A stretch of 64,000 nt of DNA, taken from positions 46,160 through 110,159 of the forward strand of contig NZ_AULU01000017.1 in the NCBI RefSeq assembly GCF_000422445.1, read 5' to 3'. This DNA comes from Paenibacillus assamensis DSM 18201. GTDB lineage: Bacteria > Bacillota > Bacilli > Paenibacillales > Paenibacillaceae. The stretch's first letter is position 1. The number at the start of each line of letters is the position of its first letter. The notes under the pieces are model-generated. The model saw only the letters and a list, made by a program, of their open reading frames with translations. It was not told where the DNA came from and did not search any database. Positions 36,874 through 48,500 of this stretch are shown here, in pieces. The position numbers and the translations under genes were made by a program.

Positions 36874-38472
36874 CTAACACCCGCAACTGGACATCTTCGC
36901 TGAATGATCAAGTGCCGTCGGATACTCGTTATCGAAGCAAGCAAGACACAATCCACCGCTCGCTTCCTTCGTGAACGCACCACCAATTGCTTCAATCATA
37001 CCCGGCTGCGATAAAAATGCTAACGAGTCTGCACCCGTCATTTCGCATATTTGCTCCACTGTGTGCGTGGAAGCAACAAGATCGTCGCTCGTCGGCGTAT
37101 CTATGCCATAGAAGCATGGATTTTTAAACGGCGGCGATGCGATCCGCAGATGAACCTCCAATGCACCTGCATCCCGCAGCATCTTCACGATGCGACGAGA
37201 AGTCGTGCCGCGTACGATCGAGTCATCAATTAACACAACTCGCTTGCCCTCTACAACGCTGCGAACCGCACTCAGCTTCATTTTCACACCTTGCTCACGA
37301 AGCTCTTGGCTTGGTTGAATAAAGGTACGTCCGCTGTATTTGTTCTTGATCATGCCCATCTCATAAGGAATACCAGCCTTCTCCGCATAGCCGATAGCCG
37401 CCGATATACTTGAATCCGGCACTCCAGATACGAGATCAGCTTCAACTGGACATTCCTCTGCCAAGCGCATCCCCATACGCTTTCGAGCGGTATGCAAGTT
37501 AACATCGTACAATTGACTGTCAGGACGAGAGAAATAAATAAACTCCATCGAGCACAACGCTCGCTTGGCAACTGGAGCAAACCGCTCAGAACGATAGCCC
37601 ATTGCATCGAACACAAGCATTTCTCCTGGCTCAACCGCACGAACGAAGTCAGCTCCTATCGTATCCAAAGCACAAGACTCGGATGAAAATACCCATGCAT
37701 CTCCGAGGCGCCCCATTACGATTGGTCGAAGCCCATACGTATCTGAAGCAACGATCAATTTGTCATTCGTCAAAATTAAGAATGCGAAGCCACCTACCAA
37801 CTGACGCAATGCATCTTTGGCTGCCGTAACAAAGTCCGACTCCGAGCGAGCGATTAGATGTGCGATAACCTCTGTATCACTCGTCGTCTGAAAGATCGAA
37901 CCCTTCTGCTCCAATTCACGGCGAAGCACGGGCGCATTAACAATATTGCCATTCGTCGCAACCGCCAAGTCGCCGTCCCTTGTCTTGAATACAAGCGGTT
38001 GAGCATTTGCCAGTCGGCTGTCGCCAGACGTAGAGTACCGTACATGACCGATGGCACGATCGCCTTCCAAGCTAGCAAGGCGATCTTTATCAAACACTTC
38101 TTTCACAAGTCCCATTCCACGATGGTAGCGAAAGGTTTGACCATCAGACGTACATATTCCTGCACTCTCTTCCCCACGATGCTGCAAAGTATGAAGCCCG
38201 TAATAGGAAAGCGAAGCAGCATCCTCATAACCAAACACACCGAATACACCGCATTCTTCGCGCAAGCGATCAAATGGACCATCCTGACCGCCGCCCTCAT
38301 TAAAGTACGATCCGATCGCTTCCATTTGAGCAAAGCCATATGCGCGTTCCATCTCAGATACAGCAGAAAGCTGCTGCTCGATTATCTGAGTCTGATGTTG
38401 AATATGACTCCCATTTCCACCCATCCGGACTTCCTTTCCGTCTGACCGCTGACGAATTATCGCATCAGACAT
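36874..38472 (-). CDS. purF: Amidophosphoribosyltransferase
   Basis: 532 residues. First committed step: PRPP plus glutamine to phosphoribosylamine. The N-terminal nucleophile glutaminase begins at Cys74 ([11 protein letters not shown]), so about 73 residues would have to be removed as a propeptide, versus 11 in B. subtilis. PRTase motif [18 protein letters not shown]; iron-sulfur cysteines of the Bacillus-type enzyme are present ([28 protein letters not shown]). Its start overlaps purL's end by 16 bp, with AAGGATGCGATCCC before ATG; a later start such as MGGNGSHIQ is possible. Confidence 0.95.
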   Translation of the reverse strand: MSDAIIRQRSDGKEVRMGGNGSHIQHQTQIIEQQLSAVSEMERAYGFAQMEAIGSYFNEGGGQDGPFDRLREECGVFGVFGYEDAASLSYYGLHTLQHRGEESAGICTSDGQTFRYHRGMGLVKEVFDKDRLASLEGDRAIGHVRYSTSGDSRLANAQPLVFKTRDGDLAVATNGNIVNAPVLRRELEQKGSIFQTTSDTEVIAHLIARSESDFVTAAKDALRQLVGGFAFLILTNDKLIVASDTYGLRPIVMGRLGDAWVFSSESCALDTIGADFVRAVEPGEMLVFDAMGYRSERFAPVAKRALCSMEFIYFSRPDSQLYDVNLHTARKRMGMRLAEECPVEADLVSGVPDSSISAAIGYAEKAGIPYEMGMIKNKYSGRTFIQPSQELREQGVKMKLSAVRSVVEGKRVVLIDDSIVRGTTSRRIVKMLRDAGALEVHLRIASPPFKNPCFYGIDTPTSDDLVASTHTVEQICEMTGADSLAFLSQPGMIEAIGGAFTKEASGGLCLACFDNEYPTALDHSAKMSSCGC

Positions 38473-40751
38473 GGGATCGCATCCTTCCATGCACGCTCCG
38501 CTTCTTCACGGGTTACATCGATTGCAGATACGCCGTTCACTTTCAATTGAATACGTTCACCACCGACAACACCAAGCTGCTGAACCGGCACTTCGTATTT
38601 CGCACATACAGCCTTGACCGTTTCCACATGTGCTGGACGAATCGAAAGCAAAACACGAGACTGAGATTCGCTAAATAGAGCAATATCCGAACGCAAACCT
38701 TCCATAGATACATTACCAGTAGCTCCGATGCGGCCGCTAATGCAGCACTCTGCATAAGCTGCCGCCAAACCGCCTTCGGACAAGTCATGCGCGGATTGAA
38801 CATATCCTTGCTGAATGGACTCTAGTACTGTACGCTGCAAGCGGCTCTCTACATCAAGGTCGATAGCAGGTGGGCGACCTTCTGTCACACCATGCACAAC
38901 AAGTTGGAACTCGCTGCCGCCAAGCTCCGCTTTCGTTGCGCCGAGCAGCAAGACAATATCTCCTTCTTGCTTAAACCCTTGTGTCGTAATATGGTCGACA
39001 TCATGAACGAGACCAACCATGCCGACGACAGGAGTCGGGTAAATAGCACCTTTGGCATTTTCGTTATACAAGCTGACATTACCGCCGATAACAGGGGTGC
39101 TAAGATGGCGGCAAGCTTCTGCCATACCATCTACAGATTGCTGCATTTGCCAGAAGTTATCCGGCTTCTCCGGGCTTCCGAAGTTCAAGTTATCTGTAAT
39201 TGCAAGTGGTTCTGCACCCGAACAAACGATGTTACGCGCTGCTTCTGCCACTGCAATTTTTCCGCCTACATTTGGATCAAGATATACATAACGTCCGTTG
39301 CAATCTGTTGTCATCGCCAACGCCTTGCGAGTGCCGCGTACGAGTACAACTGCTGCATCCGAACCAGGCGATACAGATGTGTTGGTGCCAACCATATGAT
39401 CGTACTGACTGTACACCCATTCCTTGCTCGCCACCGTTGGCGAACCAAGTACACGTAACAGAGCATCGTTCAGATCAGAAACTGCTGGATAGCTCGTTGT
39501 ATCTACTGCTGCGTTAGCTTGATAATAAGCAGGTTCTGCTGCTGGCTTATCGTAAACTGGGCAATCATCAACCAAGCCCTTAACTGGCATATCAGCTACG
39601 ACTTCTCCGTCGAATACAAGACGCAGACGTCCATCATCTGTAACACGGCCTACTTGGCGGCAAATAACACCCCAACGATTGAATATTTCCATTGCAATCG
39701 GTTCATTCTTCTCTTCAATAACGAACAGCATCCGCTCCTGGGATTCAGAAAGCATCATCTCGTACGGTGTCATACCGCGTTCACGCTGTGGAATTTCATC
39801 CAGATTCAGCTCCAGACCATTCCCTGCTTTGCTCGCCATCTCTGCACTGGAGCACGTAAGTCCAGCTGCTCCCATGTCTTGAATACCGATGACGATGCCA
39901 GACTTGATTAACTCCAGGCACGATTCCATAACGAGCTTCTCCATGAACGGATCACCCACCTGCACCGCAGGACGCTTTGCTTCTGATTCTTCTGTAAGCT
40001 CTTCTGAAGCAAAAGTAGCACCATGAATACCGTCACGTCCTGTTGGCGGACCAACATAATAGACGGGGTTGCCAATTCCTTTTGCCACACCGCTTTGAAT
40101 ATCTTTATGGTCGATAAGACCAACACACATTGCATTGACAAGTGGATTACCTTCGTAGCTAGCATCAAACATCACTTCGCCGCCAACCGTCGGAATACCC
40201 ATACAGTTGCCGTAGCCTGCAATACCTTCTACTACATGCTCGAACAAATAACGAACGCGCTCATCGCTAAGCTGACCGAAACGTAAAGAGTTCAATAAAG
40301 CAACAGGACGTGCACCCATGGAGAAAATATCACGCAAAATTCCGCCCACACCCGTCGCAGCCCCTTGAAATGGCTCGATTGCGGATGGATGGTTATGGCT
40401 TTCTATTTTGAAACAAACGGCTTGCCCATCACCGATATCGACGATACCTGCACCTTCACCCGGCCCAACCAATACACGCTCACCTGTCGTTGGAAAACGT
40501 CGTAACAAAGGTTTGGAATTTTTGTATGCGCAATGCTCCGACCACATAACACTGAATACACCAATCTCGGTATAGTTCGGTTTGCGACCACTAAGCAAGC
40601 TGCAAATAATCTCGTACTCACTGTCCGATACACCCATCGTGGCATAGATACGTTCCTCAGCTATCTGCTCCGGGGTTGGCTCTTTTGCTATGACGGCCTT
40701 TGCCATCTCCATCGATTGTTGCTCCGCTTTTGTCTTAGCCAACGATTGCAT
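38457..40751 (-). CDS. purL: FGAM synthase subunit II
   Basis: 764 residues, the small (multi-subunit) PurL that works with PurS and PurQ. It converts FGAR to FGAM. Motifs include [77 protein letters not shown] and [12 protein letters not shown] with [26 protein letters not shown] lies before the ATG, which overlaps the purQ end by 17 bp. The N terminus carries about 20 residues more than the compact form. Confidence 0.97.
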   Translation of the reverse strand: MQSLAKTKAEQQSMEMAKAVIAKEPTPEQIAEERIYATMGVSDSEYEIICSLLSGRKPNYTEIGVFSVMWSEHCAYKNSKPLLRRFPTTGERVLVGPGEGAGIVDIGDGQAVCFKIESHNHPSAIEPFQGAATGVGGILRDIFSMGARPVALLNSLRFGQLSDERVRYLFEHVVEGIAGYGNCMGIPTVGGEVMFDASYEGNPLVNAMCVGLIDHKDIQSGVAKGIGNPVYYVGPPTGRDGIHGATFASEELTEESEAKRPAVQVGDPFMEKLVMESCLELIKSGIVIGIQDMGAAGLTCSSAEMASKAGNGLELNLDEIPQRERGMTPYEMMLSESQERMLFVIEEKNEPIAMEIFNRWGVICRQVGRVTDDGRLRLVFDGEVVADMPVKGLVDDCPVYDKPAAEPAYYQANAAVDTTSYPAVSDLNDALLRVLGSPTVASKEWVYSQYDHMVGTNTSVSPGSDAAVVLVRGTRKALAMTTDCNGRYVYLDPNVGGKIAVAEAARNIVCSGAEPLAITDNLNFGSPEKPDNFWQMQQSVDGMAEACRHLSTPVIGGNVSLYNENAKGAIYPTPVVGMVGLVHDVDHITTQGFKQEGDIVLLLGATKAELGGSEFQLVVHGVTEGRPPAIDLDVESRLQRTVLESIQQGYVQSAHDLSEGGLAAAYAECCISGRIGATGNVSMEGLRSDIALFSESQSRVLLSIRPAHVETVKAVCAKYEVPVQQLGVVGGERIQLKVNGVSAIDVTREEAERAWKDAIPCLMR

Positions 40752-41421
40752 GACGTTCCCTCCAAGCCTTCATAATGGATGTAAAAAGACGAATGCCATC
40801 TTCATTGCGGAGCAGACTGTTCACCGCTCGCTCTGGGTGAGGCATCATGCCGAGTACATTGCCCTGCTCATTAATAACACCAGCTATATCTGCAACCGAT
40901 CCATTCGGATTATCGGTATACGTGAATACAATTTGATTACGTGCCTTCAATTGCTCCAGCACAGCATCTTCACAGTAGTAATTGCCTTCGCCATGTGCTA
41001 TCGGAATATCAATGACCTCTCCCGCCGCATAGCCTGACGTAAATGCTGTATCAGCGTTGGCTACATGCAATTGAGACGAATGACAGCGGAATTTCAAGCC
41101 TGTATTGCGGCGCAATGCCCCAGGCAGCAATCCTGCTTCGGTGAGAATTTGGAATCCATTGCAAATGCCTAATACGTACACACCTTCTGCGGCAGCTTTC
41201 GCAACTGCCTGCATAACAGGTGCAAAGCGAGCGATAGCTCCGCTGCGTAGGTAATCTCCGTAAGAGAATCCGCCTGGAATCATGATAAGATCATAGCCTT
41301 CCAATGTATCCGTCGTATGCCATACACGATCGACAACGGCTCCCTCGATGGTTTGTTCTGCTGCGTGTACACAGTCCCAATCGCAGTTTGAGCCCGGAAA
41401 TACAAGTACCGCTACCTTCAT
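40735..41421 (-). CDS. purQ: FGAM synthase subunit I (glutaminase)
   Basis: 228 residues. Class I glutamine amidotransferase supplying ammonia to Pur[19 protein letters not shown] at the N terminus, the catalytic Cys in [20 protein letters not shown], and His/Glu in [23 protein letters not shown] precedes ATG, 3 bp after purS ends. Confidence 0.97.
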   Translation of the reverse strand: MKVAVLVFPGSNCDWDCVHAAEQTIEGAVVDRVWHTTDTLEGYDLIMIPGGFSYGDYLRSGAIARFAPVMQAVAKAAAEGVYVLGICNGFQILTEAGLLPGALRRNTGLKFRCHSSQLHVANADTAFTSGYAAGEVIDIPIAHGEGNYYCEDAVLEQLKARNQIVFTYTDNPNGSVADIAGVINEQGNVLGMMPHPERAVNSLLRNEDGIRLFTSIMKAWRERHAIVG

Positions 41422-41424
41422 CGC

Positions 41425-41670
41425 TTAGTCCTCCAGCTCATAACGATAATCTTCAACGACCGGATTCGCGAGCAGCTTCTTGCACATTTGCTCCAACTCC
41501 GCTTCCGCTTGAGCACGGTCTGTTGTATCAAAAGTAAGTTCCATGTATTTGCCGATACGTACATCATCCACAGCTGAATAGCCCATCGTATGAAGCGCTT
41601 GCTGCACAGCAGCTCCTTGCGGATCAAGTACATTTGCTTTCGTAGTGACATACACCTTTGCTTTGAACAT
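41425..41670 (-). CDS. purS: FGAM synthase subunit PurS
   Basis: 81 residues, the small dimeric subunit that bridges PurL and PurQ. It shows KVYVTTKANVLDPQGAAV, the classic DPQG motif, followed by MGYSAVDDVRIGKYMEL. GGAGGAAACCTACCG marks the ATG; the frame is open 36 codons further upstream, but that stretch is untranslated leader. First gene of the second pur unit, downstream of its own riboswitch. Confidence 0.95.
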   Translation of the reverse strand: MFKAKVYVTTKANVLDPQGAAVQQALHTMGYSAVDDVRIGKYMELTFDTTDRAQAEAELEQMCKKLLANPVVEDYRYELED

Positions 41671-41833
41671 CGGTAGGTTTCCTCCCCAGAATGAGTGTAG
41701 AAATGGTGGATTATTTAGCGGCTGATTGCCTTGCCGCATAGACATGCTCTTGATGTAAGATAGCTTAACATACAGCAAGGAAATGAGGTGGGGTTACATA
41801 TTACGTAAGATAAGATTACGATCACGTAATAAA

Positions 41834-41874
41834 TAAAAAAGCCCGCAGATAGCTATGAAAGCTCAACCGCAGAC
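41834..41874 (-). terminator. Riboswitch terminator upstream of purS
   Basis: On the minus strand GTCTGCG pairs with TGCGGGC (with G-U pairs), inner AGCT pairs with AGCT, and TTTTTT follows. It lies between the guanine aptamer and purS, as expected for a transcriptional OFF switch. Confidence 0.7.
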
Positions 41875-41950
41875 CAAGGGGACAAAAGAAAGAAAACGCG
41901 AGTACATGATGGCCTGTAATCGCAATTGGCCATACCGTACTTGGACGCTT

Positions 41951-42021
41951 TCTCTCGTAGTCCAAAAATTTACGGTCTTTGGGTAGAAACTTTGGGCCAT
42001 ATCCCCGGAATTATACGAGAG
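41951..42021 (-). ncRNA. Guanine riboswitch aptamer upstream of purS
   Basis: All conserved purine-aptamer blocks are present on the minus strand: P1 arm CTCTCGTATAAT, ATATGGCCC (P2 region), GTTTCTACC (J2-3), CCGTAAAT and GGACTACGAGAG (J3-1 and P1'). The GAC in GGACTACGAG places C at the ligand-discriminating position, so guanine or hypoxanthine rather than adenine is the expected ligand. Confidence 0.93.
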
Positions 42022-42054
42022 CTATCATCATACGTCATATTTAAGTTTGGCTAT

Positions 42055-42084
42055 AGTGTAACAAGTTTGAAATGCCCATGTCAA
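42055..42084 (-). promoter_or_regulatory. Sigma-A promoter of purS-purD unit
   Basis: On the minus strand TTGACA (42084-42079) and TACACT (42060-42055) with an 18-bp spacer; transcription would start about 27 bp before the riboswitch aptamer. Confidence 0.7.
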
Positions 42085-42094
42085 TCGCAAAACA

Positions 42095-42128
42095 CGAACA
42101 TTCCAATATAAAATAAAAATATAGTTCG
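42095..42128. promoter_or_regulatory. PurR box pair upstream of purS
   Basis: ACACGAACATT and ATAGTTCG form an inverted pair with CGAAC cores, spanning 34 bp and lying 10 bp upstream of the -35 element. CGAA is the core of the Bacillus PurBox, so PurR repression relieved by PRPP is inferred. Confidence 0.6.
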
Positions 42129-42225
42129 CTTTTAACGCATTAAAGCATAAAGGATAATCGTATTCGGCGCATTCAAAATAAATGCTAGTCAAAATATAAC
42201 AAACGAAAAAAGTACCACAAAGTAA

Positions 42226-42261
42226 AAAGCTCCTGAACAGCTTGAGCCATTCAGGAGCTTT
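42226..42261 (-). terminator. Terminator of amylopullulanase gene
   Basis: AAAGCTCCTGAA / TTCAGGAGCTTT perfect 12-bp stem with a 12-nt loop and TTTTTACTTT on the minus strand, about 310 bp after the pullulanase stop codon. Confidence 0.8.
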
Positions 42262-42368
42262 CCTTATCCTTATTACTGCAGCTCGGTCGGAGATACATCA
42301 CACCTGACCTGCACAGTTCCTCTAACGAAGCCACAGACGTTATTTTCGTAAAATCGTCCATTTTATAA

Positions 42369-42560
42369 CTTTAACGGTTGTAGGCGCGCTTATTTATACA
42401 AATATGGTCATTATAATCGCTATTTCGGACAAATAAGCTCTCTGACATCCGTTACATTTCAAAAAACAGCAAATTAGACCAAATAGGCTCTATGGCACCC
42501 GTTAGCAAAATTCTCCTTCGGTATAAGCTCCATAGCACCCGTTACCGACATCTTCCTTCA
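42369..42560. repeat. Family B repeat cluster
   Basis: Three direct copies of AATARGCTCYNTRRCAYCCG followed by TTA start near 42431, 42481 and 42521, and one inverted copy (TAACGGTTGTAGGCGCGCTT) lies near 42370. The cluster fills the gap between the pullulanase stop and its terminator. No protein is encoded. Confidence 0.65.
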
Positions 42561-42571
42561 ACAAAGGCCCC

Positions 42572-45500
42572 TTATTTCTTAACAAGAATAACCGTACCAC
42601 CATCATCCTTAGCAGGAATGTTCAGCGTTACCGTTCCATTCGTCTGTACCTTGTACTGCTTATTGTTGTACACGTCTTTCACTTTTGTACCCGGCTTATA
42701 AGGAACTTTAATCTTAACCTGCTTCTTCGCTTGTGCGCTCGGATTCAAGCCAACAACAACCGACTCTCCCTTATAGCTCTTCGCGAATACCATAAAGCCT
42801 TCTGCATCGCTGCCGGCCAGCTTCGTTCTATCTCCTTTAGAAAATACTTTAGAGTAGTCTGCACGAATGTTCAGCAGCTTGCTGTAGTGATTATGCAGCT
42901 TCTTCTCTTTTTTCAACTGATCCCATGGCATAGCAGCACGGTTTTCGCTAAGTTCGCCTTTAGACATATCGCGAGCATTTGCACCAGAACGCCCTAGCTC
43001 TTCCCCGTAATAAATAACGGGCTGACCTTTGGCTGTAATTTGCAGAGCGGCAGCGACCATTAACTTGCCTTTATCACCATTCACATAATGACTTAGGAAT
43101 CCGTCTTCATCATGGCTGCTCAAAAATTGTCCCATCGTAGCCGTTTCATCCATGCGAGCTTCCCGCTCCTGCATCGCTTTCTCAACAGCGTCCAACTGTC
43201 CATTGACGAAGTCCTTCGCTTTGCTTTTAAAGTCGAAGTCCAACAAGGAATCCATCTGTCCTGTTTTCAAATACGAACCTGTGTTATCAACCGATGCACC
43301 AAAATGTTCACCAATCAACTTAAACTCAGGGTCGATCTTCGTTAGCTCATTGCGAAACGCCTTCCATGTCGTATCATCCACATGCTTCACCGTATCAACA
43401 CGGAAGTAATCAATGGTATCGCCACGCTTTGTACGAGTACGCTCAATCCAGTCCGTTTGCCAAGCAATGATTTGCTCTCTTACTTTAGGATCTTCTGTCT
43501 TAAAGTCCGGTAAGCCTGCCAATTCACCGCGCACAGGATCACCGCTTACCGCGTCTGTACGAAGCATTCCATCGAATCGCTTCTTATCTTGCTCTGTAAC
43601 ACCTGGCTGCGTGTCTCCTGGCTTCAAGCCATAGCCAGTATGATTCAACACGACATCGACCATAATTTTGATACCACGATCATGTGCTTTGTTGATCAGT
43701 TCCTTGAACGTTTCCACATCGCCAAGATGCTCATCGATCTTCGTGAAATCTTTTGCCCAGTAGCCGTGATATCCATACTGCTTGCCATTGAAGCTTGTTC
43801 CTTGGTTGAAATCAATATTGTCAACGATCGGTGTAATCCACAGTGTATTCACACCTAGATCCTCCAAGTAGTCCAACTTGTTAATCAACCCACGGAAGTC
43901 GCCACCTTGGTAAGCTTCAAGATGGTTTTTATCATGGCCTTGCTCGGCTGTACCATTATTCTTCCTATCGCCATCAGAGAAGCGGTCTGTCAGCACAAAG
44001 TAAATACGTGCTTCATCCCAATCAAAGTCCAGCTTACCGTTTGCTCTCGGCTTCGCCTTCACCGTCACGCTAGCTGTTGATGTATGTTTATTCCCATATT
44101 CATCAACGAGCGTGATTGGAATGGATTTCTGTCCAGGCTTCACATGCTCAGCTACTGTGATAGACTGCTCCATAAGCTCCAAATCAATCTTCGTATGAGC
44201 AAGACCGCCCAATTCAGACAAATCTGCGGCAATCTCTCTGACCGTAAATTTATCACGGGATTGATACGCAACTTGCAGCAATCGCTGTTGACCAGGATAA
44301 ATAGAATCCCCTTTAACTTTACCTGTAATTTGAATTGTCGGTTTATTATACTCCACAACGGATTGACCGTTTTCCGTATTGTAAGGGTCTGTAACTTCCG
44401 CTGTCTTACCGTCCTTCGTCACATGGAACGTGTACACATATTTGCCGCTCGCCACATCTTTAAGCGTGTACGTATAACGCTCATTTTCAGCATCATAGCT
44501 CATCGGATACAAGGTGCCGTTTATACTGATTTTCACATCAGAGATACGATTCTGTTCTCCACTCTGGAAAATTTCTTGATCACGATAGTGGAACGTAATG
44601 CTTCCATCCTCCAGCACAGGTCCTCTCACTGAAGGGATTGTACGCATTTCCGTTTTACCGCTATATACGTATACTTTCGTGAGCGTATCATTCACATTCG
44701 CAACAACAAAGCGATCCGAATCCGTATCTTTTTGCTCCCAGTTTCCTTTTTTTATAATGAATCCGACTTTTTCGGTATCTGGCCCGATTTCGATCAATGC
44801 TGTAGCCATACCATTATTGAACTTCTTGAACAGGTGCTCGTCATCCTTGATTCCTGTTTGCCATACCCATAAGCTCCAGTCCTTATAATTGTTGTCTGGA
44901 CGCACATAGTTCAGCTCAATGTAGCGTTTCAATAGTGGCTTTACGGTAACTTTCATCGAAGCCGATACACTGCCTGCTGTTGCTGTTATCGTTGTCGTTC
45001 CTTCTTTGAGCCCCTTCACCTTGCCCATACGGTCGACTTGCGCAACAGTTGGCTCAGAGGAACTCCACTTCACATCTACAAAAGGCATCAGTTGGTCGAA
45101 CTGATCTGTAACCTCAACCGTAAATGGAACCGTCTGGCTCAGCCATACCGTAGACTTTCCTTTCAAATCCACTTTTGTCGGTACAAGCTTCGCAACGTTC
45201 ACATTCACTTGTGCTTGCAGTTGGCCAGAGGAAGCTGTCAATACTGCCTTGCCTTCCTTCACAGCCGTTACTTTCCCTTTGCTATCAACTGTTGCAATGG
45301 ACTCGTCAGAAGAAGTCCATGTCAATTTTGCTGTACGAATCAAATGGCCCTTCTGATCCAATACTTTACCCGTTACCTGCTTAGAAGTAGTTGGTTCCAG
45401 CGTGAGGTCTTTCGCTTCAATAACGATCTTAGTCGGAGTCGCTGTATACGTATTGGCCTCATCGTACAACACCATCATCGACGTACCCGCTATATCGACT

Positions 45501-48500
45501 TTACCGCCTTCAACTGTACGAATTGGCTTCACACCAGCTGCTGTATGATCAACAACGACGTTCCACTTTCCATTCGTCGGCAGCGCCACACTACGCGTTT
45601 CTGCATTTCCATTGTAAATGACGACGATATTGCGCCATTCATCACCGTTCGCATGCTCTTTCAGCTTAAATGCCACGATGTTACTGTCTTGACGATACAC
45701 TTCCAAACTGGAAGCGACTGCTTCCTTCGATGTCATTCGGAAGGCTGGATGTGAACGACGCAGTTCGATAAGTCCTTGTGTGTAATCAAACACAGGCTTA
45801 TACTCTTTTTTCTGCTGCCACAACATCTGGTTAATGGAATCAGGGCTCTGATAGCTGTTATGGTCGCCGAACTTACTGCGCAGCATCTCATCTCCCGCAT
45901 GGATAAATGGAATACCTTGTGACGTCAACACAATCCCGTTTGCAAGCAGTGAACTTTTCACCGTTGGATTATCAAGGATATTTGCCTCAGTCAACGTAGC
46001 GAATGGATCGCGTTGAATATCTTTATCTTTGCCTTGTGCTTTCAGCATCTTATCCCACATGTTCAAGTTATCATGCGCGGTCACATAGTTAATCGTCTCT
46101 GTTGGCGAAGAGGTGAAATCATTCGTTGAGCCGATTACACCGTTTACAATTCCTGCTTCACGGGAGCCTTCCCCAGTTGCGAAGCCTTTTGAAGCATCAT
46201 CGCTTCCACCTTTAATCGCACCACGGAAATTGTCATTGAACACGGCAAAGCCTTCACCGCGCTGTGTGCCTTTTTCAATTTGTTGGTCAGCTGGCAATGG
46301 TGTGCTGCCGCCTGCCCACGGCTCTCCATACACGATAATGCTAGGATCGATGGCCTTCAAATCACTTACAATGCCGCGAGTTGTGTTCAAATCAATCAAT
46401 TTCATCAAGTCGAAGCGGAATCCGTCCACTTTGTACTCTTCTGCCCAGAACTTCACGGAATCTCGCACATACTTGCTAACCATCGGTCGATCAGTAGCCA
46501 CTTCATTACCGACTCCAGAACCGTTAGATAGTTCGCCTTTGTTGTTCGTGCGGTAGTAATAGCCCGGTACCAATTTATCAAATACGGATAACTCCAATTG
46601 TTGTCCTGTTACAAATGTGTGATTGTATACCACATCCAGCACAAGTCGCAAATCATTTTTGTGCATCGCCTGAACCATTTGCTTAAACTCACGAATACGC
46701 TTCGTAGGGTCCTCTTGTGCAGAATCCGTTGCATACGATCCTTCTGGTACATTATAATTTACCGGATCATAGCCCCAGTTGAACTTGCGATCCTTCGCAT
46801 TCGGATCATCTACTTGCTTCTCATTGACTGAACCGAAATCATATGTCGGTAGCAAATGTACATGTGTAATGCCAAGCTCCTTCAAATGATCGACGCCTGT
46901 CTTAACCGCAGCATCTCCCTTAAGCCTTGTTCTTTCTTCAGTAAACGCAGTGAATTTCCCACGATTTTTCTCAGAAACTCCGGAATTGGAATCAATGGAA
47001 AAGTCGCGCGTATGCAGCTCATAAATGATCGCATCAGTTGGCTCTAGCATTTCTGGCTTGCTGTCATTTTCCCAGCCTACAGGATTTGTAGCTGCCAAAT
47101 CGACAATCGCAGACTTGGCACTATTCACCGATGATGCACGTGCATACGGATCGAGTGCATACAGCACCTTACTGTCCGGGAAGTTTACTTTGTACATGTA
47201 GTACTTGTTGTTCAAGTCACCTTCAGCAGCTCCAGACCATACGCCTGTGCTGGCATCACGCTGCATCGGAATCTCTCTCGTAGGCGTCTCCTTCGGCATT
47301 TCCGCCGTGTCATAGAGAGACAGTGTTATAGCAGCAGCAGTAGGTGCCCATACTTTGAACGTACTGCCTGTTTTCGTATACGTAACCCCTAAATCATCGC
47401 CTGAATATACGTACGTATCCAATATGCCGCGCATCGTAACAGGATGGTCAGCATATATACCTTGCGGTGCGCCTTCATAGCGTACGATATAAGGATGAGA
47501 TACATCCGCAATTGGTTCGTCTAATTGAATGATGATCGATTGATCATCGCTGCCTTTCATGGACGTACCTTTGAGCTTCGTGCCCCCGTTATAGAGAGCA
47601 AATGCTCCATAGTCGATCCCAGGAACGATATCTTTCAGCGCTACCGACACAACGTTGTTCTGGTCAGCGATAGCTGCAGCTAACGCTGGCTGCTCCTTCG
47701 TCGTGAAGGAGAATGAGTAGGCTTCATTACGCGTCTTGGTATCCATACCTTCCAGCATATGAGCGGACATCTTTACTTGATAGGGCGTCTTGTAGGCTAA
47801 AGGCTTGACTGGCTTAATAACCAACTGCTGCCCGTCACTCTTGATATCAGTTGCAACTACAGCACCCTTATCATCTACAAGAGTCACACCTGTACTATTC
47901 ATAACCGTAACAGCTTCACTAAACGTTAGCGTAATCGGCTGTTCAACTTCGATTTTCTTCGCGAAGTCTGCTGGCACCGTACTGATCAATTCCAATTTAT
48001 CATTCATCTGACTAACCACGTAAGCGTTACCAAATGTGGACTGCACATTTGGTACACCCGCTTGATTCCAACCCTTTGCAAGCTCATTGCCTGCCGCATT
48101 CGGGATAACTTGAAATGCGCCATGTTCAGCTGACTTATTACCGCTCAATACGACATGTGGGCGAATCTGATCCCCATTTTTCAGCTGCAAATGATGAAGT
48201 GGAATCGCTGCCTCAAAGCCCTCTTTGCCGTTTGCAGCAAATTGAGCGCCTTTCGTATCTGCCCAAGTTGCTAAGATTGGGTCGGACATCCGCTTCGCAT
48301 CATACAAATCTGCTCCCTCAATACCCTGATCCTGCTTCAAACGCATTGTGAGATGATATTGCGGCTTCCTGTCTGCACCGCTGTAATTAAATTGAGCTTT
48401 CCACGGATTGCTCTCTATAGCAGAGTCAGCCTCATTCACATTCAATGCAATATTAATAAATTGACCTTGGTCGCCCCAGTTGGGCAGCTCTGCATCTACC

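Noticed and set aside
41671..41778. N-terminally extended PurS (36 more codons)
   Set aside because: The stretch is the leader after the riboswitch terminator; GGAGGAAACC in front of MFKAKVYV defines the usual start.
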